Counted from the stretch's first letter, positions 45,763-54,555 are shown. The stretch is 64,000 nucleotides of DNA from Phenylobacterium sp. (GCF_030693625.1 NZ_JAUYAF010000012.1:1-64000), one strand, 5' to 3'. A program made the numbers and translations. Notes: generated by a model from the letters alone, not told the origin.

Positions 45763-46413
45763 CTAGGCCGAGGTTCCGTTCGCGCCGTTCCCGTGCGCCG
45801 ATTTCGTGCGCTCCGGGTCGATCCAGCCGATATTCCCATCGGGCCGGCGGTAAACCACGGACAAACCCCCGTGAGCGGCGTTCCTAAACACGATTGTCTG
45901 GGATTCCGTCAAGTCCAGCTCCATCACCGCGCCGGAAACGGTCATCGTCTTGATGTCCTTTTCCGTCTCGGCGATGACCATGGCCGAGGGCAGGGCATGG
46001 CTGTCGTGCGAGGCCTGGTCCTCGTCGCCGAGGTCCCAGCCGTCCTCCTCGTCCTCGCCCTCGGGGGACTGGATAATGAAGTAGGACGCGGTCTCGGCGG
46101 CGCGCGCCGCGGCCTGCGGCGAGTGGCTTTTTAATCGTCGCTTATAGCGGCGCACCCGCGTCTCGATCTTGGCCAGCGCCGCATCGAAGGCGCCGTGGGC
46201 GTCGGCGCCCAGACCGTGACTTTGCAGCGCCTGGCCGGTGGCCAGTTTCAACGCGCAGTCGACTCTGAAGGAATGGCCCTCTCGGCTGACGACCACGTCC
46301 GCGGCGCCGCCACGGTCGAAGTACTTGCCGATAGAACCGGTGATTTCGTCGGTGACCCGCTCACGCAGGGCCTCCCCAACGGCGACATGCTTGCCGGATA
46401 CTAAGACTTGCAT
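45763..46413 (-). CDS. hpf: Ribosome hibernation-promoting factor, long form
   Basis: The 216-residue protein has the N-terminal HPF/YfiA fold (MQVLVSGKHVAVGEALRERV) and the C-terminal dimerisation domain (MTVSGAVMELDLTESQTIVF; VYRRPDGNIGWIDPE), separated by an acidic linker of about 50 residues. Long HPF makes 100S ribosome dimers in stationary phase. It lies 31 bp after exoD on the same strand. The stop overlaps a ggccc hairpin at 45744-45767. Confidence 0.95.
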   Translation of the reverse strand: MQVLVSGKHVAVGEALRERVTDEITGSIGKYFDRGGAADVVVSREGHSFRVDCALKLATGQALQSHGLGADAHGAFDAALAKIETRVRRYKRRLKSHSPQAAARAAETASYFIIQSPEGEDEEDGWDLGDEDQASHDSHALPSAMVIAETEKDIKTMTVSGAVMELDLTESQTIVFRNAAHGGLSVVYRRPDGNIGWIDPERTKSAHGNGANGTSA

Positions 46414-46444
46414 GAAGCGACAACACGCCTGACCGCCGAAGGTG

Positions 46445-47071
46445 TCAAGCGCCTCCGAACCAACCCACGAGATGGTGTACGGCGGCCATCACGACGCCGG
46501 CGCTGAGGAACAGGACCGCCGCCGATGTGGCCGCCAGGGCGTAGCCCGCCAGGGCCAGCAGCCCATCCCTCTGAACCATCGAAAAGGCCAGGACGGCGAT
46601 GGTCAGGGCGGGCAGCAGATTGCCCAGCGGGATGGGAAGAATCAGCACGAAGGACAGCAGGGTGCAGATCAGCCCGATCAGCCGGTCGCCCACCGGCCCG
46701 AACATGAACATCAGGCGCGGCCCCGAAACCCGCTCTATGCGCTCCAGCCAGGGCAGCAGCTTGCTGAAGCCATGGGCGAGTTCGGCCCGGCTCATCTGAC
46801 GGTCGTCGAGGAACCTCGGCAGCCACAGGGTCTGGAAACCGATCACCATCTGCGGCGAGATCAGCAGCAGGGGCGCGCCAAGGATGGTGCTGGAGCCGGG
46901 GGGGAGCGGCAGCAGGTTGGGCATCGCCAGCACGAACATCAGGGCGGCGAAGGCGCGGCGCCCGAAGGAGTCGATGATCTCGCCCAGCGTCACCTTCTCC
47001 GCGGCCTGGTCGCCGAGCGCGCGGATGTGGGCCGAGAGACTCAGGTGCTGCGGAAACTCTCGGTCGGGCAT
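46445..47071 (-). CDS. exoD: ExoD-family membrane protein
   Basis: The 208-residue protein has the ExoD sequence pattern (LGEIIDSFGRRAFAALMFVL; GSSTILGAPLLLISPQMVIG) and four to five membrane segments. ExoD is needed for exopolysaccharide and alkaline tolerance in rhizobia; its biochemical role is unknown. Here it sits between asd on the other strand and hpf, so it looks inserted into the rpoN-hpf-ptsN order. The ATG is at 47069-47071. Confidence 0.87.
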   Translation of the reverse strand: MPDREFPQHLSLSAHIRALGDQAAEKVTLGEIIDSFGRRAFAALMFVLAMPNLLPLPPGSSTILGAPLLLISPQMVIGFQTLWLPRFLDDRQMSRAELAHGFSKLLPWLERIERVSGPRLMFMFGPVGDRLIGLICTLLSFVLILPIPLGNLLPALTIAVLAFSMVQRDGLLALAGYALAATSAAVLFLSAGVVMAAVHHLVGWFGGA

Positions 47072-47170
47072 GGGCTCTCATATCGCCGGGTGCGGCGTGG
47101 GCACAACGCGCGAAGGGACGATTCGTCCCGCGCTTTACAGCGGCGCCGCTTTTCGGCTAGGAGGCGCGCC

Positions 47171-47251
47171 ATGCGGATCGCCGTCATTAAACGCGCCATT
47201 AAAACCACCGGGCTCTCGGGGCCTGGGGGTTCGCGCGTGCACGCCGCGTAG
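47171..47251 (+). CDS. Putative leader peptide of asd (26 residues)
   Basis: A short ORF with AGGAGG seven to eight bases upstream. It reads M-R-I-A-V-I-K-R-A-I-K-T-T-G-L-S and then a Gly/Pro-rich end. In the first 13 codons there are three Ile, two Lys, two Thr and one Val: all but Val end products of the aspartate family that Asd feeds (Lys, Thr, Ile). The TAG is 93 bases before asd. By analogy to thrL and ilv leaders it may sense charged tRNA levels. It is too short for standard gene calling. Confidence 0.68.
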   Translation: MRIAVIKRAIKTTGLSGPGGSRVHAA

Positions 47252-47335
47252 CAACCCCCAGCACCCCGCCGGAAGGTCGGGTGCTGAAAGTCTGCAAGAC
47301 GGAAAGACAGCCCCGCCCTCCGGTCCCCACCGGAG
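47223..47335 (+). promoter_or_regulatory. Candidate asd attenuator: competing hairpins and an RBS-hiding hairpin
   Basis: Stem A pairs 47223-47231 with 47253-47261 (9 bp, its 5' strand inside the leader ORF). Stem B pairs 47259-47266 with 47279-47286 (8 bp) and shares three bases with A. Stem C pairs 47279-47286 with 47308-47314 and excludes B. Stem D, ctccggt (47318-47324) with accggag (47329-47335), is a perfect 7 bp hairpin that holds the asd GGAG. No T tract is seen, so control may be translational. Confidence 0.6.
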
Positions 47336-47343
47336 AACCACCC

Positions 47344-48387
47344 ATGTCCTTGCAAGACCTCGAACGTCCCGCCCGCCAGCGCCTGCTCAATGTCGCCATC
47401 GTCGGCGCCACCGGCGCCGTGGGCGCCGAGCTGATCGGCTGCCTTGAACGCCGCGGCTTCCCCGTGGGCCAGCTCAAGCTGCTGGCCTCGGCCCGCTCGG
47501 CCGGCAGGACCCTGGTGTTCAAGGGCCAGCCCGTGGCGGTGGAGACCCTGACCGCGGAGGCCTTCGACGGCGTGGATATCGCCCTGTTCTCGGCCGGCGC
47601 CGCCATCAGCCGCCAGTTCGCCCCCCTCGCCGCGGCCCGGGGCTGCGTCGTGGTCGACAATTCCTCGGCCTTCCGCATGGATGAGGGCACGCCCCTGGTG
47701 GTGCCGGAGGTCAATGGCGGCCTACTGGCCGGCCGCCCGATGATCGTGGCCAACCCCAACTGCGTGGCCGCCATCGCGGTGATGGCCCTGGCCCCCCTGC
47801 ACGCCCGCAACCCCATCGTCCGGGTGATCGGGTCGACCTATCAGTCGGCCTCGGGCGCGGGCGCCGCGGCCATGGAGGAGCTGGAGCTGTCCACCGCCGC
47901 CTACCTCGCCGGGGAGGCCTTCACCCCCAAGGTCCTGCCGCACCCCTACGCCTTCAACGTCTTCAGCCACAACACCGCCATCGACCCGGCCACCGGCTAC
48001 AATGGCGAGGAGACCAAGGTGATGGCCGAGGTCCGCAAGCTGATGGGCACGCCGGACCTGCGGGTCTCCTTCACCTGCATCCGGGTGCCGGTGCTGCGGG
48101 CCCACTCCATGGCGCTCAACGTGGAGTTCGAGGGTCAAGTAACGGCCAATGACGCCCTGTCGTGGCTCGCCGCCGCTCCGGGCATCCGCCTCGTGAACGA
48201 CAATGAAAACAACCACTTCCCCATGCCCAGCGAGGCGACTGGCGTCGATGACGTGTTGGTCGGTCGGCTACGTGGTGACGCCTCCGATCCCACCGGCCGC
48301 ACCCTGACCCTTTTCCTGTCAGGCGATCAGCTCCTCAAGGGCGCCGCCTTGAACGCCGTCCAGATCGCCGAGCAATATGCCTCCTGA
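47344..48387 (+). CDS. asd: Aspartate-semialdehyde dehydrogenase
   Basis: A 347-residue NADPH enzyme making aspartate semialdehyde for Lys, Thr, Met and cell-wall diaminopimelate. The NADP motif is NVAIVGATGAVGAELIGCL, the catalytic Cys is in VANPNCVAAIAVM, and the substrate-site His is in RVPVLRAHSMALNVEF. The ATG is eight bases after a GGAG locked in a hairpin (47329-47335). It is followed by the gst gene after 19 bp. It lies on the strand opposite the rpoN/hpf block and interrupts it. Confidence 0.97.
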   Translation: MSLQDLERPARQRLLNVAIVGATGAVGAELIGCLERRGFPVGQLKLLASARSAGRTLVFKGQPVAVETLTAEAFDGVDIALFSAGAAISRQFAPLAAARGCVVVDNSSAFRMDEGTPLVVPEVNGGLLAGRPMIVANPNCVAAIAVMALAPLHARNPIVRVIGSTYQSASGAGAAAMEELELSTAAYLAGEAFTPKVLPHPYAFNVFSHNTAIDPATGYNGEETKVMAEVRKLMGTPDLRVSFTCIRVPVLRAHSMALNVEFEGQVTANDALSWLAAAPGIRLVNDNENNHFPMPSEATGVDDVLVGRLRGDASDPTGRTLTLFLSGDQLLKGAALNAVQIAEQYAS

Positions 48388-48406
48388 TCCCTCCACGGAG
48401 ACCAAC

Positions 48407-49036
48407 ATGTACGAACTGCACTACTCGCCCGGCACGGCCAGCCTGTTGCCGCACATGATGCTCCGTGAGCTGGGCGTCCCCTTCATCCTGAAGCTGGTGG
48501 ACCGGGAGGCCGGTGAGCAGGCCGGCGCCGACTACCTGAAGCTCAACCCCCACGGCCGCATCCCGGTGCTGGTGGACGACGGCCAGGCCCTCTACGAGAC
48601 CGCCGCCATCGCCCTCCATCTGGCCGACCGCCATCCGGGCCTGGCGCCGGCCGTCGACGCGCCCGACCGTGCCGACTACTACAAGTGGATGGTCCGCCTG
48701 GCCAACACCACCCAGGCCGAGTTCCGGTCCTGGTTCTATCCCCATGAGTACATTGACGATCCGGCCCACGAGGCCTCGGCCAAGGCGGCGGCCGGCAAAC
48801 GGATGATGGCCAATTTCAAGGTCATCGCCGGCCAGCTCGAGGGCCGCGAATGGCTGCTGCCGTCAGGGTTTTCGGCCGCCGATCTCTACCTGCTGATGAT
48901 GGTGCGCTGGGGCCGCACCCTGCCCCACCCGGCCCGCGACTTGCCGGTCCTGGGCGCCCATGCGCAGCGGGTCCTGAACCGCACGGCGGTCCAGGCGACC
49001 TTCGCCGCGGAGGACCTTGCGGCGCCCTTCGTCTAG
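48407..49036 (+). CDS. Glutathione S-transferase-like protein
   Basis: The 209-residue protein has the N-terminal thioredoxin-fold part (MYELHYSPGTASLLPHMML; LNPHGRIPVLVDDGQALYET) and the helical C-terminal domain (SAADLYLLMMVRWG). It resembles the GstA/beta-class group. The ATG at 48407 has GGAG nine bases upstream. Its last bases overlap the rpoN stop (49033-49036). Substrate unknown. Confidence 0.9.
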   Translation: MYELHYSPGTASLLPHMMLRELGVPFILKLVDREAGEQAGADYLKLNPHGRIPVLVDDGQALYETAAIALHLADRHPGLAPAVDAPDRADYYKWMVRLANTTQAEFRSWFYPHEYIDDPAHEASAKAAAGKRMMANFKVIAGQLEGREWLLPSGFSAADLYLLMMVRWGRTLPHPARDLPVLGAHAQRVLNRTAVQATFAAEDLAAPFV

Positions 49037-50523
49037 GCGTGCTTGAGGACCCGGCGGCGCTCGACCGAGGACGGGATGCGCATGGCCTCCCGGTACTTGG
49101 CGACGGTGCGCCGGGCGATATCGACGCCGGTCTCCTTGAGGATCTCGACGATCCGGTCGTCGGAATGAACCTCGGCCTCGGCCCGCTCGGTTTCGATCAA
49201 CTGCTTGATCTTATGGCGAACACTCTCCGAGGAATGGGCCTCGCCGCCGTCGGAATTGGCGATGCCGGAGGTGAAGAAGAACTTCAGCTCGAACATGCCG
49301 CGCGGGGTGGCGATGTACTTGTTGGAGGTCACTCGGCTGACCGTCGACTCGTGCATGCCGATGGCGTCGGCGACGGTCTTGAGGTTCAGCGGCCGCAGGT
49401 GTTCCACGCCATAGGCCAGGAAGCCGTCCTGCTGACGGACGATCTCGCTGGCCACCTTCAGGATGGTCTTGGCGCGCTGATCGAGGCTCTTGACCAGCCA
49501 GTTGGCGCTGGCCATGCAGTCGGCCACGAACACCTTCTCCTGGTCGGTCCGGGCGCCGGCCGAGACCCGGGCGTGGTAGCGCTGGTCCACCAGCAGGCGG
49601 GGCAGGGTGTCGGAATTAAGCTCCACATGCCACAGGCCGCCCAGGCCCTCGCGCACATAGACGTCCGGCGCCACCGGCTGGCTGGGCTCGCCGCCGAAGG
49701 CCGCGCCCGGCCGGGGCGTCAGGGCCCGCAGCTCGGAGATCATGTCCTTCAGGTCGTCGTCGTCGACCCCGCAGGCCTTGCGCAGGGCCGAGAGGTCGCG
49801 CCTGGCCAGCAGATCCAGATTGTCCAGCAAGGCCATCATAGCCGGATCGCAACGGTCGCGCTCCCTGAGTTGCAGCATCAGGCACTCGCGCACGTCGCGG
49901 GCGAAGACCCCGATGGGCTCGAACCGCTGCAGCATGCGCAGCACGTCCTCCAGGAAGGTGAGGTCGCAGCCCAGCCGCCCGGCGGTCTCGGCCATGTCCA
50001 CCCGCAGGTAGCCGCCCTCATCGACGCTATCGACCAGGACGGTGGCCGCCGCATACTCGATGCCGCTGAAGCCGGAGACCATCAGTTGGTCGTAGAGGTG
50101 CTCGGCCAGGGTCTTCTCGCGGGTCAGCCGCTGTTCGAAGTCGTCGGAGTCCTCGAAGGAGCCGCCCTTGCCGGCGCGGGACCAGTCCACCGCCCCGCCC
50201 GCCTCACCGGCGCCCTCGGCGTCCCCGGTGTTGCGCTCTCCCGGTGAGGCCTCTGCCTCGTGGGTGACATCCATGTGCGCCTCCGCGGCGCCCTCGGGAA
50301 TGCTGTCGGAGGCGAAGTCCTCCGCGTCACGGGGGCCGGCTTCGACATCGGGTTCGGAGTCGCGTTCGTCGCGCTGGAGCAGCGGGTTCCGCTCCAGCTC
50401 GCCCTCGACATAGGTCTCCAGCTCCATGTTGGAGAGCTGCAGCAGCTTGATGGCCTGCTGCAGCTGGGGGGTGATCACCAACCCCTGGCCTTGCCGCATC
50501 TCTAAACGCGCGCCGAGCGCCAA
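49033..50523 (-). CDS. rpoN: RNA polymerase sigma-54 factor
   Basis: A 496-residue sigma-54. The N-terminal activator region (VITPQLQQAIKLLQLSN), the acidic region II (about residues 55-115), the core-binding domain and the C-terminal RpoN box ARRTVAKYREAMRIPSS are all present. The start is TTG 50521-50523, five bases after AGGAGG, as in Caulobacter. It reads nitrogen, flagellar and stalk promoters with bEBPs. lptB is 151 bp upstream on the same strand. Confidence 0.97.
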   Translation of the reverse strand: MALGARLEMRQGQGLVITPQLQQAIKLLQLSNMELETYVEGELERNPLLQRDERDSEPDVEAGPRDAEDFASDSIPEGAAEAHMDVTHEAEASPGERNTGDAEGAGEAGGAVDWSRAGKGGSFEDSDDFEQRLTREKTLAEHLYDQLMVSGFSGIEYAAATVLVDSVDEGGYLRVDMAETAGRLGCDLTFLEDVLRMLQRFEPIGVFARDVRECLMLQLRERDRCDPAMMALLDNLDLLARRDLSALRKACGVDDDDLKDMISELRALTPRPGAAFGGEPSQPVAPDVYVREGLGGLWHVELNSDTLPRLLVDQRYHARVSAGARTDQEKVFVADCMASANWLVKSLDQRAKTILKVASEIVRQQDGFLAYGVEHLRPLNLKTVADAIGMHESTVSRVTSNKYIATPRGMFELKFFFTSGIANSDGGEAHSSESVRHKIKQLIETERAEAEVHSDDRIVEILKETGVDIARRTVAKYREAMRIPSSVERRRVLKHA

Positions 50524-50674
50524 AATCGCCTCCTGGCCTGTTTCTTGCTGGACAGGCTAGGCGTGCAATCACCAGCGATTAGTTAACCGGGCCGCGACCT
50601 TCTGGTTAACCATGTTTTTTGCCGTCGATTTTTTAGAAATCGCGCCTACGGCGCCCCGGAAACCTCCGGCGTCG

Positions 50675-51433
50675 TCAGCCGAAACGTTCGCCCAGATAGA
50701 CGCGGCGGACTTCGGGGTCATCGACGATCTCGGCCGGCGTGCCCTCGAACAGCACCTCGCCCGCATGAATGATCGCGGCGCGGTCGATGATGTCCAGGGT
50801 CTCGCGGACATTGTGGTCGGTGATCAGGATGCCGATGCCCCGGCTCTTCAGGAAGGCGATCACCTCGCGGATATCGGAGATGGCCAGGGGGTCGATGCCG
50901 GCGAAGGGCTCATCCAGCAGCATGAAAGAGGGTTCGCTGGCCAGGGCGCGAGCGATCTCGACCCGACGGCGCTCCCCCCCTGACAGCGAGATGGCCGGCG
51001 CCTTGCGCAGGTGTTCGATGTGCAGGTCGGTGAGCAGCTGGGTCACGGTGGCCCGCGCCTCACCCATGTCCTTGGCGCGCAGCTCCACCACCGCCATGAC
51101 GTTCTCTTCCACGGTCATGCCCCGAAAAATCGAGGTTTCCTGAGGCAGGTAGCCGACCCCCATGCGGGCGCGCTGGTACATGGGCTGGGCGGTGATGTTC
51201 TCACCGTCCAGATAGATGGCGCCGTAGTCGGCAGGGATCAGGCCGGTGATCATGTAGAAGCAGGTGGTCTTGCCGGCGCCGTTGGGGCCCAGCAGGCCCA
51301 CGACCTCGCCGCGGCGCAGGCTCAGCGTCACGCCCTTCACCACCGGCCGGCCACGGAAGGACTTGCCGATGTTATCGACCACAAGTCCCTCCCCGGCCAG
51401 GCCCGGGAGAGCTTCGAAATTCTCGGGCTTCAC
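50675..51433 (-). CDS. lptB: LPS export ABC transporter ATP-binding protein LptB
   Basis: A 252-residue ATPase with Walker A GPNGAGKTTCFYM, the ABC signature ISLSGGERRRVEIARAL and Walker B FMLLDEPFAGID, plus the LptB-specific TVEENVMAVVELR region. It powers LptFG extraction of LPS. The start is GTG 51431-51433, overlapping the lptA stop by one base. The order lptC-lptA-lptB-rpoN is conserved in proteobacteria. Confidence 0.96.
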   Translation of the reverse strand: MKPENFEALPGLAGEGLVVDNIGKSFRGRPVVKGVTLSLRRGEVVGLLGPNGAGKTTCFYMITGLIPADYGAIYLDGENITAQPMYQRARMGVGYLPQETSIFRGMTVEENVMAVVELRAKDMGEARATVTQLLTDLHIEHLRKAPAISLSGGERRRVEIARALASEPSFMLLDEPFAGIDPLAISDIREVIAFLKSRGIGILITDHNVRETLDIIDRAAIIHAGEVLFEGTPAEIVDDPEVRRVYLGERFG

Positions 51434-51434
51434 C

Positions 51435-52019
51435 CTAGCGCCGCGCGGCGGGCGGTCCCGCCTGCTGCTGGGGATAGAGGACGGTGCGCACGCGGCCGGG
51501 CTTGTTGCGCCCCTTCACGCCGCTCTGCATCTGGGCGTCCCCGGTGGCGACCTTGATCACCAGCTTGGAGCCACGCAGCACGTTCTGGCCCTGGATGGCC
51601 ACCACGTCGCCGGTGATCGTGATGGTGTCGGCCGCCGCGTCATAGACCGCCGCGTCGCCGCGCACCCGCTGCTGCGGGGTGACGTAGTAGACCGAGCCGT
51701 TGGCCTCCATGCGGTCGAGCTGGTTGCCGCAGGCGGCGCCGGCCTGGCCCGCCGCACCCGGCTTGGCCGATGGGTTGGGCTTGTAAAAGATCTTCAAGGT
51801 GTCGGCCCGCAGGCGAACCGTGTCCTGCAGGGCCTCGGCGCCGCCGGAATAGGTGGCCAGGCACCGGGCGTTGATGACCTCCAGCTCGTCAGCGGTGATA
51901 TCCACCGGGGCGTCGGAGTTCTGCGCCAGTTGCGCCGCGGCCGGACCGGCCGCGATCAACCCGCAGGCGAAGACGCCCGCCGCCCAGTTCTTCATATTCG
52001 CTAGCCTGATCATACCCAT
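51435..52019 (-). CDS. lptA: LPS transport periplasmic bridge protein LptA (OstA-like)
   Basis: The 194-residue protein has a signal peptide (around MKNWAAGVFACGLIAAGPAAAQ, cut near AAA-Q) and an OstA-type beta-jellyroll (VDITADELEVINA; YVTPQQRVRGDAAVYD; GSKLVIKVATGDAQM). The start is one of ATG 52019, 52013 or 51995; 52019 keeps the full signal peptide. It forms the periplasmic bridge between LptC and LptD. It is the middle gene of lptCAB. Confidence 0.9.
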   Translation of the reverse strand: MGMIRLANMKNWAAGVFACGLIAAGPAAAQLAQNSDAPVDITADELEVINARCLATYSGGAEALQDTVRLRADTLKIFYKPNPSAKPGAAGQAGAACGNQLDRMEANGSVYYVTPQQRVRGDAAVYDAAADTITITGDVVAIQGQNVLRGSKLVIKVATGDAQMQSGVKGRNKPGRVRTVLYPQQQAGPPAARR

Positions 52020-52032
52020 GCCGCCTGAATGC

Positions 52033-52653
52033 CTAGTGTGACTCGACGCGGGTGTGTACGCCGCCCTTGAACACCATGCGTTCGCCCTTGTCGTACACGC
52101 CATAGGACTTGGCGATGATTTCTCCAAGCGCGCCAGCCCCCTTGATCTCGCCCGCGCCTTCAAGTTCTCCGGTCGCGGTATTGAAGATGGAGGTCGCGGT
52201 GGCGAAATTCACGTCCCCGCCGTTCAACTTTACGCCACCCTCGAGATTCAGCACCCGCTTGTCCTCGCGGTAGACGCCGGCCTTGGCGGAGATGCGGGTC
52301 GGACGTGGCCCCTCTTCGTCGAGGATCAGCATGGGGGTGTCGAGCATCACCCGCTGATAGTCCTTGGGGTCACGGATGGCGGTCTTGGCGGTGAGCACGA
52401 AGGCGCGGCCCTTGTCGTCACGGCCCAGGAAGCGGGGATTGACCAGCTGAATGGGGGCGTCGGCGTCCTGCGGCTTGTCTTTGACGCCGGCGAGCGTGCT
52501 CTGGATGACGAAGCCCATCATGGTCAGCAGGATCAGGCCGATCACCGCCGGCAGGATCACCCGTAGCCGCCGGACCAGGCGCGAACGCTGCCGCCAGCGC
52601 TCGAAGTCTGCGCTGTAGGGCGTGTGGCTCTGGTCAGCGAAGGCGGCTGTCAC
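52033..52653 (-). CDS. lptC: LPS export protein LptC
   Basis: A 206-residue protein with one N-terminal membrane helix (VILPAVIGLILLTMMGFVI) and a periplasmic LptC-like jellyroll (ISAKAGVYREDKRVLNLEGG; GGDVNFATATSIFN). The start is GTG 52651-52653, five bases after GAGG and 7 bp downstream of the rnd stop. The longer frame would be inside rnd. It takes LPS from LptBFG to LptA. Confidence 0.88.
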   Translation of the reverse strand: MTAAFADQSHTPYSADFERWRQRSRLVRRLRVILPAVIGLILLTMMGFVIQSTLAGVKDKPQDADAPIQLVNPRFLGRDDKGRAFVLTAKTAIRDPKDYQRVMLDTPMLILDEEGPRPTRISAKAGVYREDKRVLNLEGGVKLNGGDVNFATATSIFNTATGELEGAGEIKGAGALGEIIAKSYGVYDKGERMVFKGGVHTRVESH

Positions 52654-52660
52654 CCGAGCC

Positions 52661-53278
52661 TCACATGTGGGCGAAGATGTCGACCTCTTCCCAGCCGGCC
52701 ACATCGAGCAGGGCGCGGTGAGGCAGGAAGTCGAAGCAGGCGCGCGCCAGGTGGTCGCGGCCCTCGCGCACCAGCATGGCGTCCAGCCGGTCGCGCAGAG
52801 CATGCAGATGCAGGACGTCGGAGGCCGCGTAGGCGATCTGTTCGTCGCTGAGCTTGACGGCGCCCCAGTCGGAGCTCTGCTGGGCCTTGGACATATCGAT
52901 CCCCGCCAGCTCCTTGGACACGTCCTTCAGGCCGTGGCGGTCGGTGTAGGTCCGGGCCAGCTTCGAGGCGATCTTGGTGCAGTAGACCGGCGCCGTCACC
53001 ACGCCCAGATGCAGATAGAACATGGCGATGTCGAAGCGGCCGAAGTGGAAAATCTTCGTCACCGCCGGGTCGGTGAGCAGGGCCTTGAGATTGGGCGCAT
53101 CATAGGTGGCGCGGTCGAGCTGGACGAGATGGGCGTCGCCCTTGCCGTCGGAGATCTGCACCACGCAGAGCGGGTCGCGGCCGAGCCGCAGGCCCATGGT
53201 CTCGGAATCGACCGCGACCGAGGTCGCGCCGGCGAAGGCGCCCTTGGGTAAATCGCCGATGTGCAGATGATTCGCCAA
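52661..53278 (-). CDS. rnd: Ribonuclease D-like 3'-5' exonuclease
   Basis: A 205-residue DEDD exonuclease with motif I SVAVDSETMGLRLG, motif II KIFHFGRFDIAMFYLHLG and motif III SDEQIAYAASDVLHLHALRD. It is much shorter than E. coli RNase D (no C-terminal HRDC domains), as usual in alphaproteobacteria. The start is TTG 53276-53278, with GAGG five bases upstream; a longer frame would run through tRNA-Leu. It lies 52 bp after that tRNA and 7 bp before lptC. Confidence 0.93.
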   Translation of the reverse strand: MANHLHIGDLPKGAFAGATSVAVDSETMGLRLGRDPLCVVQISDGKGDAHLVQLDRATYDAPNLKALLTDPAVTKIFHFGRFDIAMFYLHLGVVTAPVYCTKIASKLARTYTDRHGLKDVSKELAGIDMSKAQQSSDWGAVKLSDEQIAYAASDVLHLHALRDRLDAMLVREGRDHLARACFDFLPHRALLDVAGWEEVDIFAHM

Positions 53279-53306
53279 GGTCGCCTCGCTCCGGCGCAAA
53301 CTAGAT

Positions 53307-53327
53307 CCTCTCCCATATAGGGAGAGG
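53307..53327. other. Hairpin between tRNA-Leu and rnd
   Basis: cctctccc (53307-53314) and gggagagg (53320-53327) form a perfect 8 bp stem around atata. It starts 3 bp after the tRNA CCA on the minus strand; no T tract follows, so it may be a processing or weak pausing signal rather than a terminator. Confidence 0.6.
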
Positions 53328-53329
53328 GA

Positions 53330-53416
<87 letters not shown>

Positions 53417-53570
53417 CCGATCCACCGGATCGCGCGAGGGGGGTTCCTTAGGGCGCCGCCCAGGCCCGGTCAACGCCCCGCTTCACCTTCCTTTCAAGTC
53501 GCATTGCGGCGCGGGGTCGCTTCGTCTATCGCAAGCGCTCCAAGAGCCACTTAAATCCGGTCGAAACTCC

Positions 53571-54545
53571 ATGCAGGATCTGGTCACCGTCTTCGGCGGT
53601 TCGGGCTTCGTCGGCGCACAGGTTGTCCGCGCGCTGGCCAAGCAGGGCTGGCGGGTGCGGGTCGCCGTGCGCCAACCGCACCTGGCCTACAAGATGCGCC
53701 TGCTGGGCGATGTCGGCCAGATCGAGGTCGTGCAGGCCAATATCCGCAACGAGGCCTCCATTCGTCGCGCCGTCGAAGGCGCCTATGCCGTTGTGAACGC
53801 GGTGGGCGTGCTCTACGAGACCGGCCGCCAGAAATTCCAGAGCATCCACGCCATGGGCGCGCGCAACGTCGCCGCCGTGGCCCGGGAAGCGGGTGTCGAG
53901 CGCCTGGTGCAGATTTCGGCCCTGGGCGCCGATCCGGAGTCCGGCGCGAAGTATGCGCGGACCAAGGCCATGGGCGAGGACGCCGTGCGCGAGGCCTTCC
54001 CCGGCGCGGTCATCGTGCGGCCGTCGGTTGTGTTCGGACCCGACGACAACTTCTTCAACAGGTTCGGCGAGCTGGCCATGATCAGCCCGGTTCTGCCGCT
54101 GATCGGCGGCGGGGACGGCAAGCTGCAGCCGGTCTTCGTGGGGGATGTGGCCAAGGCGATCGTCGCCTGCGTCACCGATCCCGCCTGCGCTGGCCAGACC
54201 TATGAGCTGGGCGGTCCGCGGGCCTACAGCTTCCGAGAGCTGATGGAGCTGGTGCTGGCCGAAACCGGCCGCAAGCGTTTCCTGGTCCCCCTGCCCTTCC
54301 CGGTCGCCGCCCTGATGGGCAAGGCCTTCGAGTTCCTGGCCCTAACGCCGTGGGCGCCGCCGCTGACCGAGGACCAGGTCGAACTGCTGAAGTCCGACAA
54401 CGTGGTGTCGGGGACCCAGCCCGGCCTGGCCGAGCTTGGGATCGAGGCCACCGCCGTCGAAGGTATCGTGCCGGCCTACCTCTACCGCTTCCGCAAGGGC
54501 GGCCAGTACGCCGACGAGGTCGAGCGCCTGACGGCCGTCGCCTAG
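53571..54545 (+). CDS. NDUFA9-like NAD-dependent epimerase/dehydratase family protein
   Basis: A 324-residue SDR-type protein with the Rossmann motif TVFGGSGFVGAQVVRAL and the NmrA/NDUFA9-like AVVNAVGVLYE and IVRPSVVFGPDDNFFNRF. The Tyr-x3-Lys is present as YARTK. Alphaproteobacterial members are annotated as complex I NDUFA9-subunit relatives; whether they associate with complex I is unproven. It is divergent from tRNA-Leu by 154 bp and convergent with uppP. Confidence 0.9.
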   Translation: MQDLVTVFGGSGFVGAQVVRALAKQGWRVRVAVRQPHLAYKMRLLGDVGQIEVVQANIRNEASIRRAVEGAYAVVNAVGVLYETGRQKFQSIHAMGARNVAAVAREAGVERLVQISALGADPESGAKYARTKAMGEDAVREAFPGAVIVRPSVVFGPDDNFFNRFGELAMISPVLPLIGGGDGKLQPVFVGDVAKAIVACVTDPACAGQTYELGGPRAYSFRELMELVLAETGRKRFLVPLPFPVAALMGKAFEFLALTPWAPPLTEDQVELLKSDNVVSGTQPGLAELGIEATAVEGIVPAYLYRFRKGGQYADEVERLTAVA

Positions 54546-54555
54546 CGGCCAGCCC

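Noticed and set aside
47200..47343. A SAM, lysine or other riboswitch upstream of asd
   Set aside because: I could not match any known aptamer core; the leader ORF with its own ribosome binding site and the competing stems fit attenuation better.
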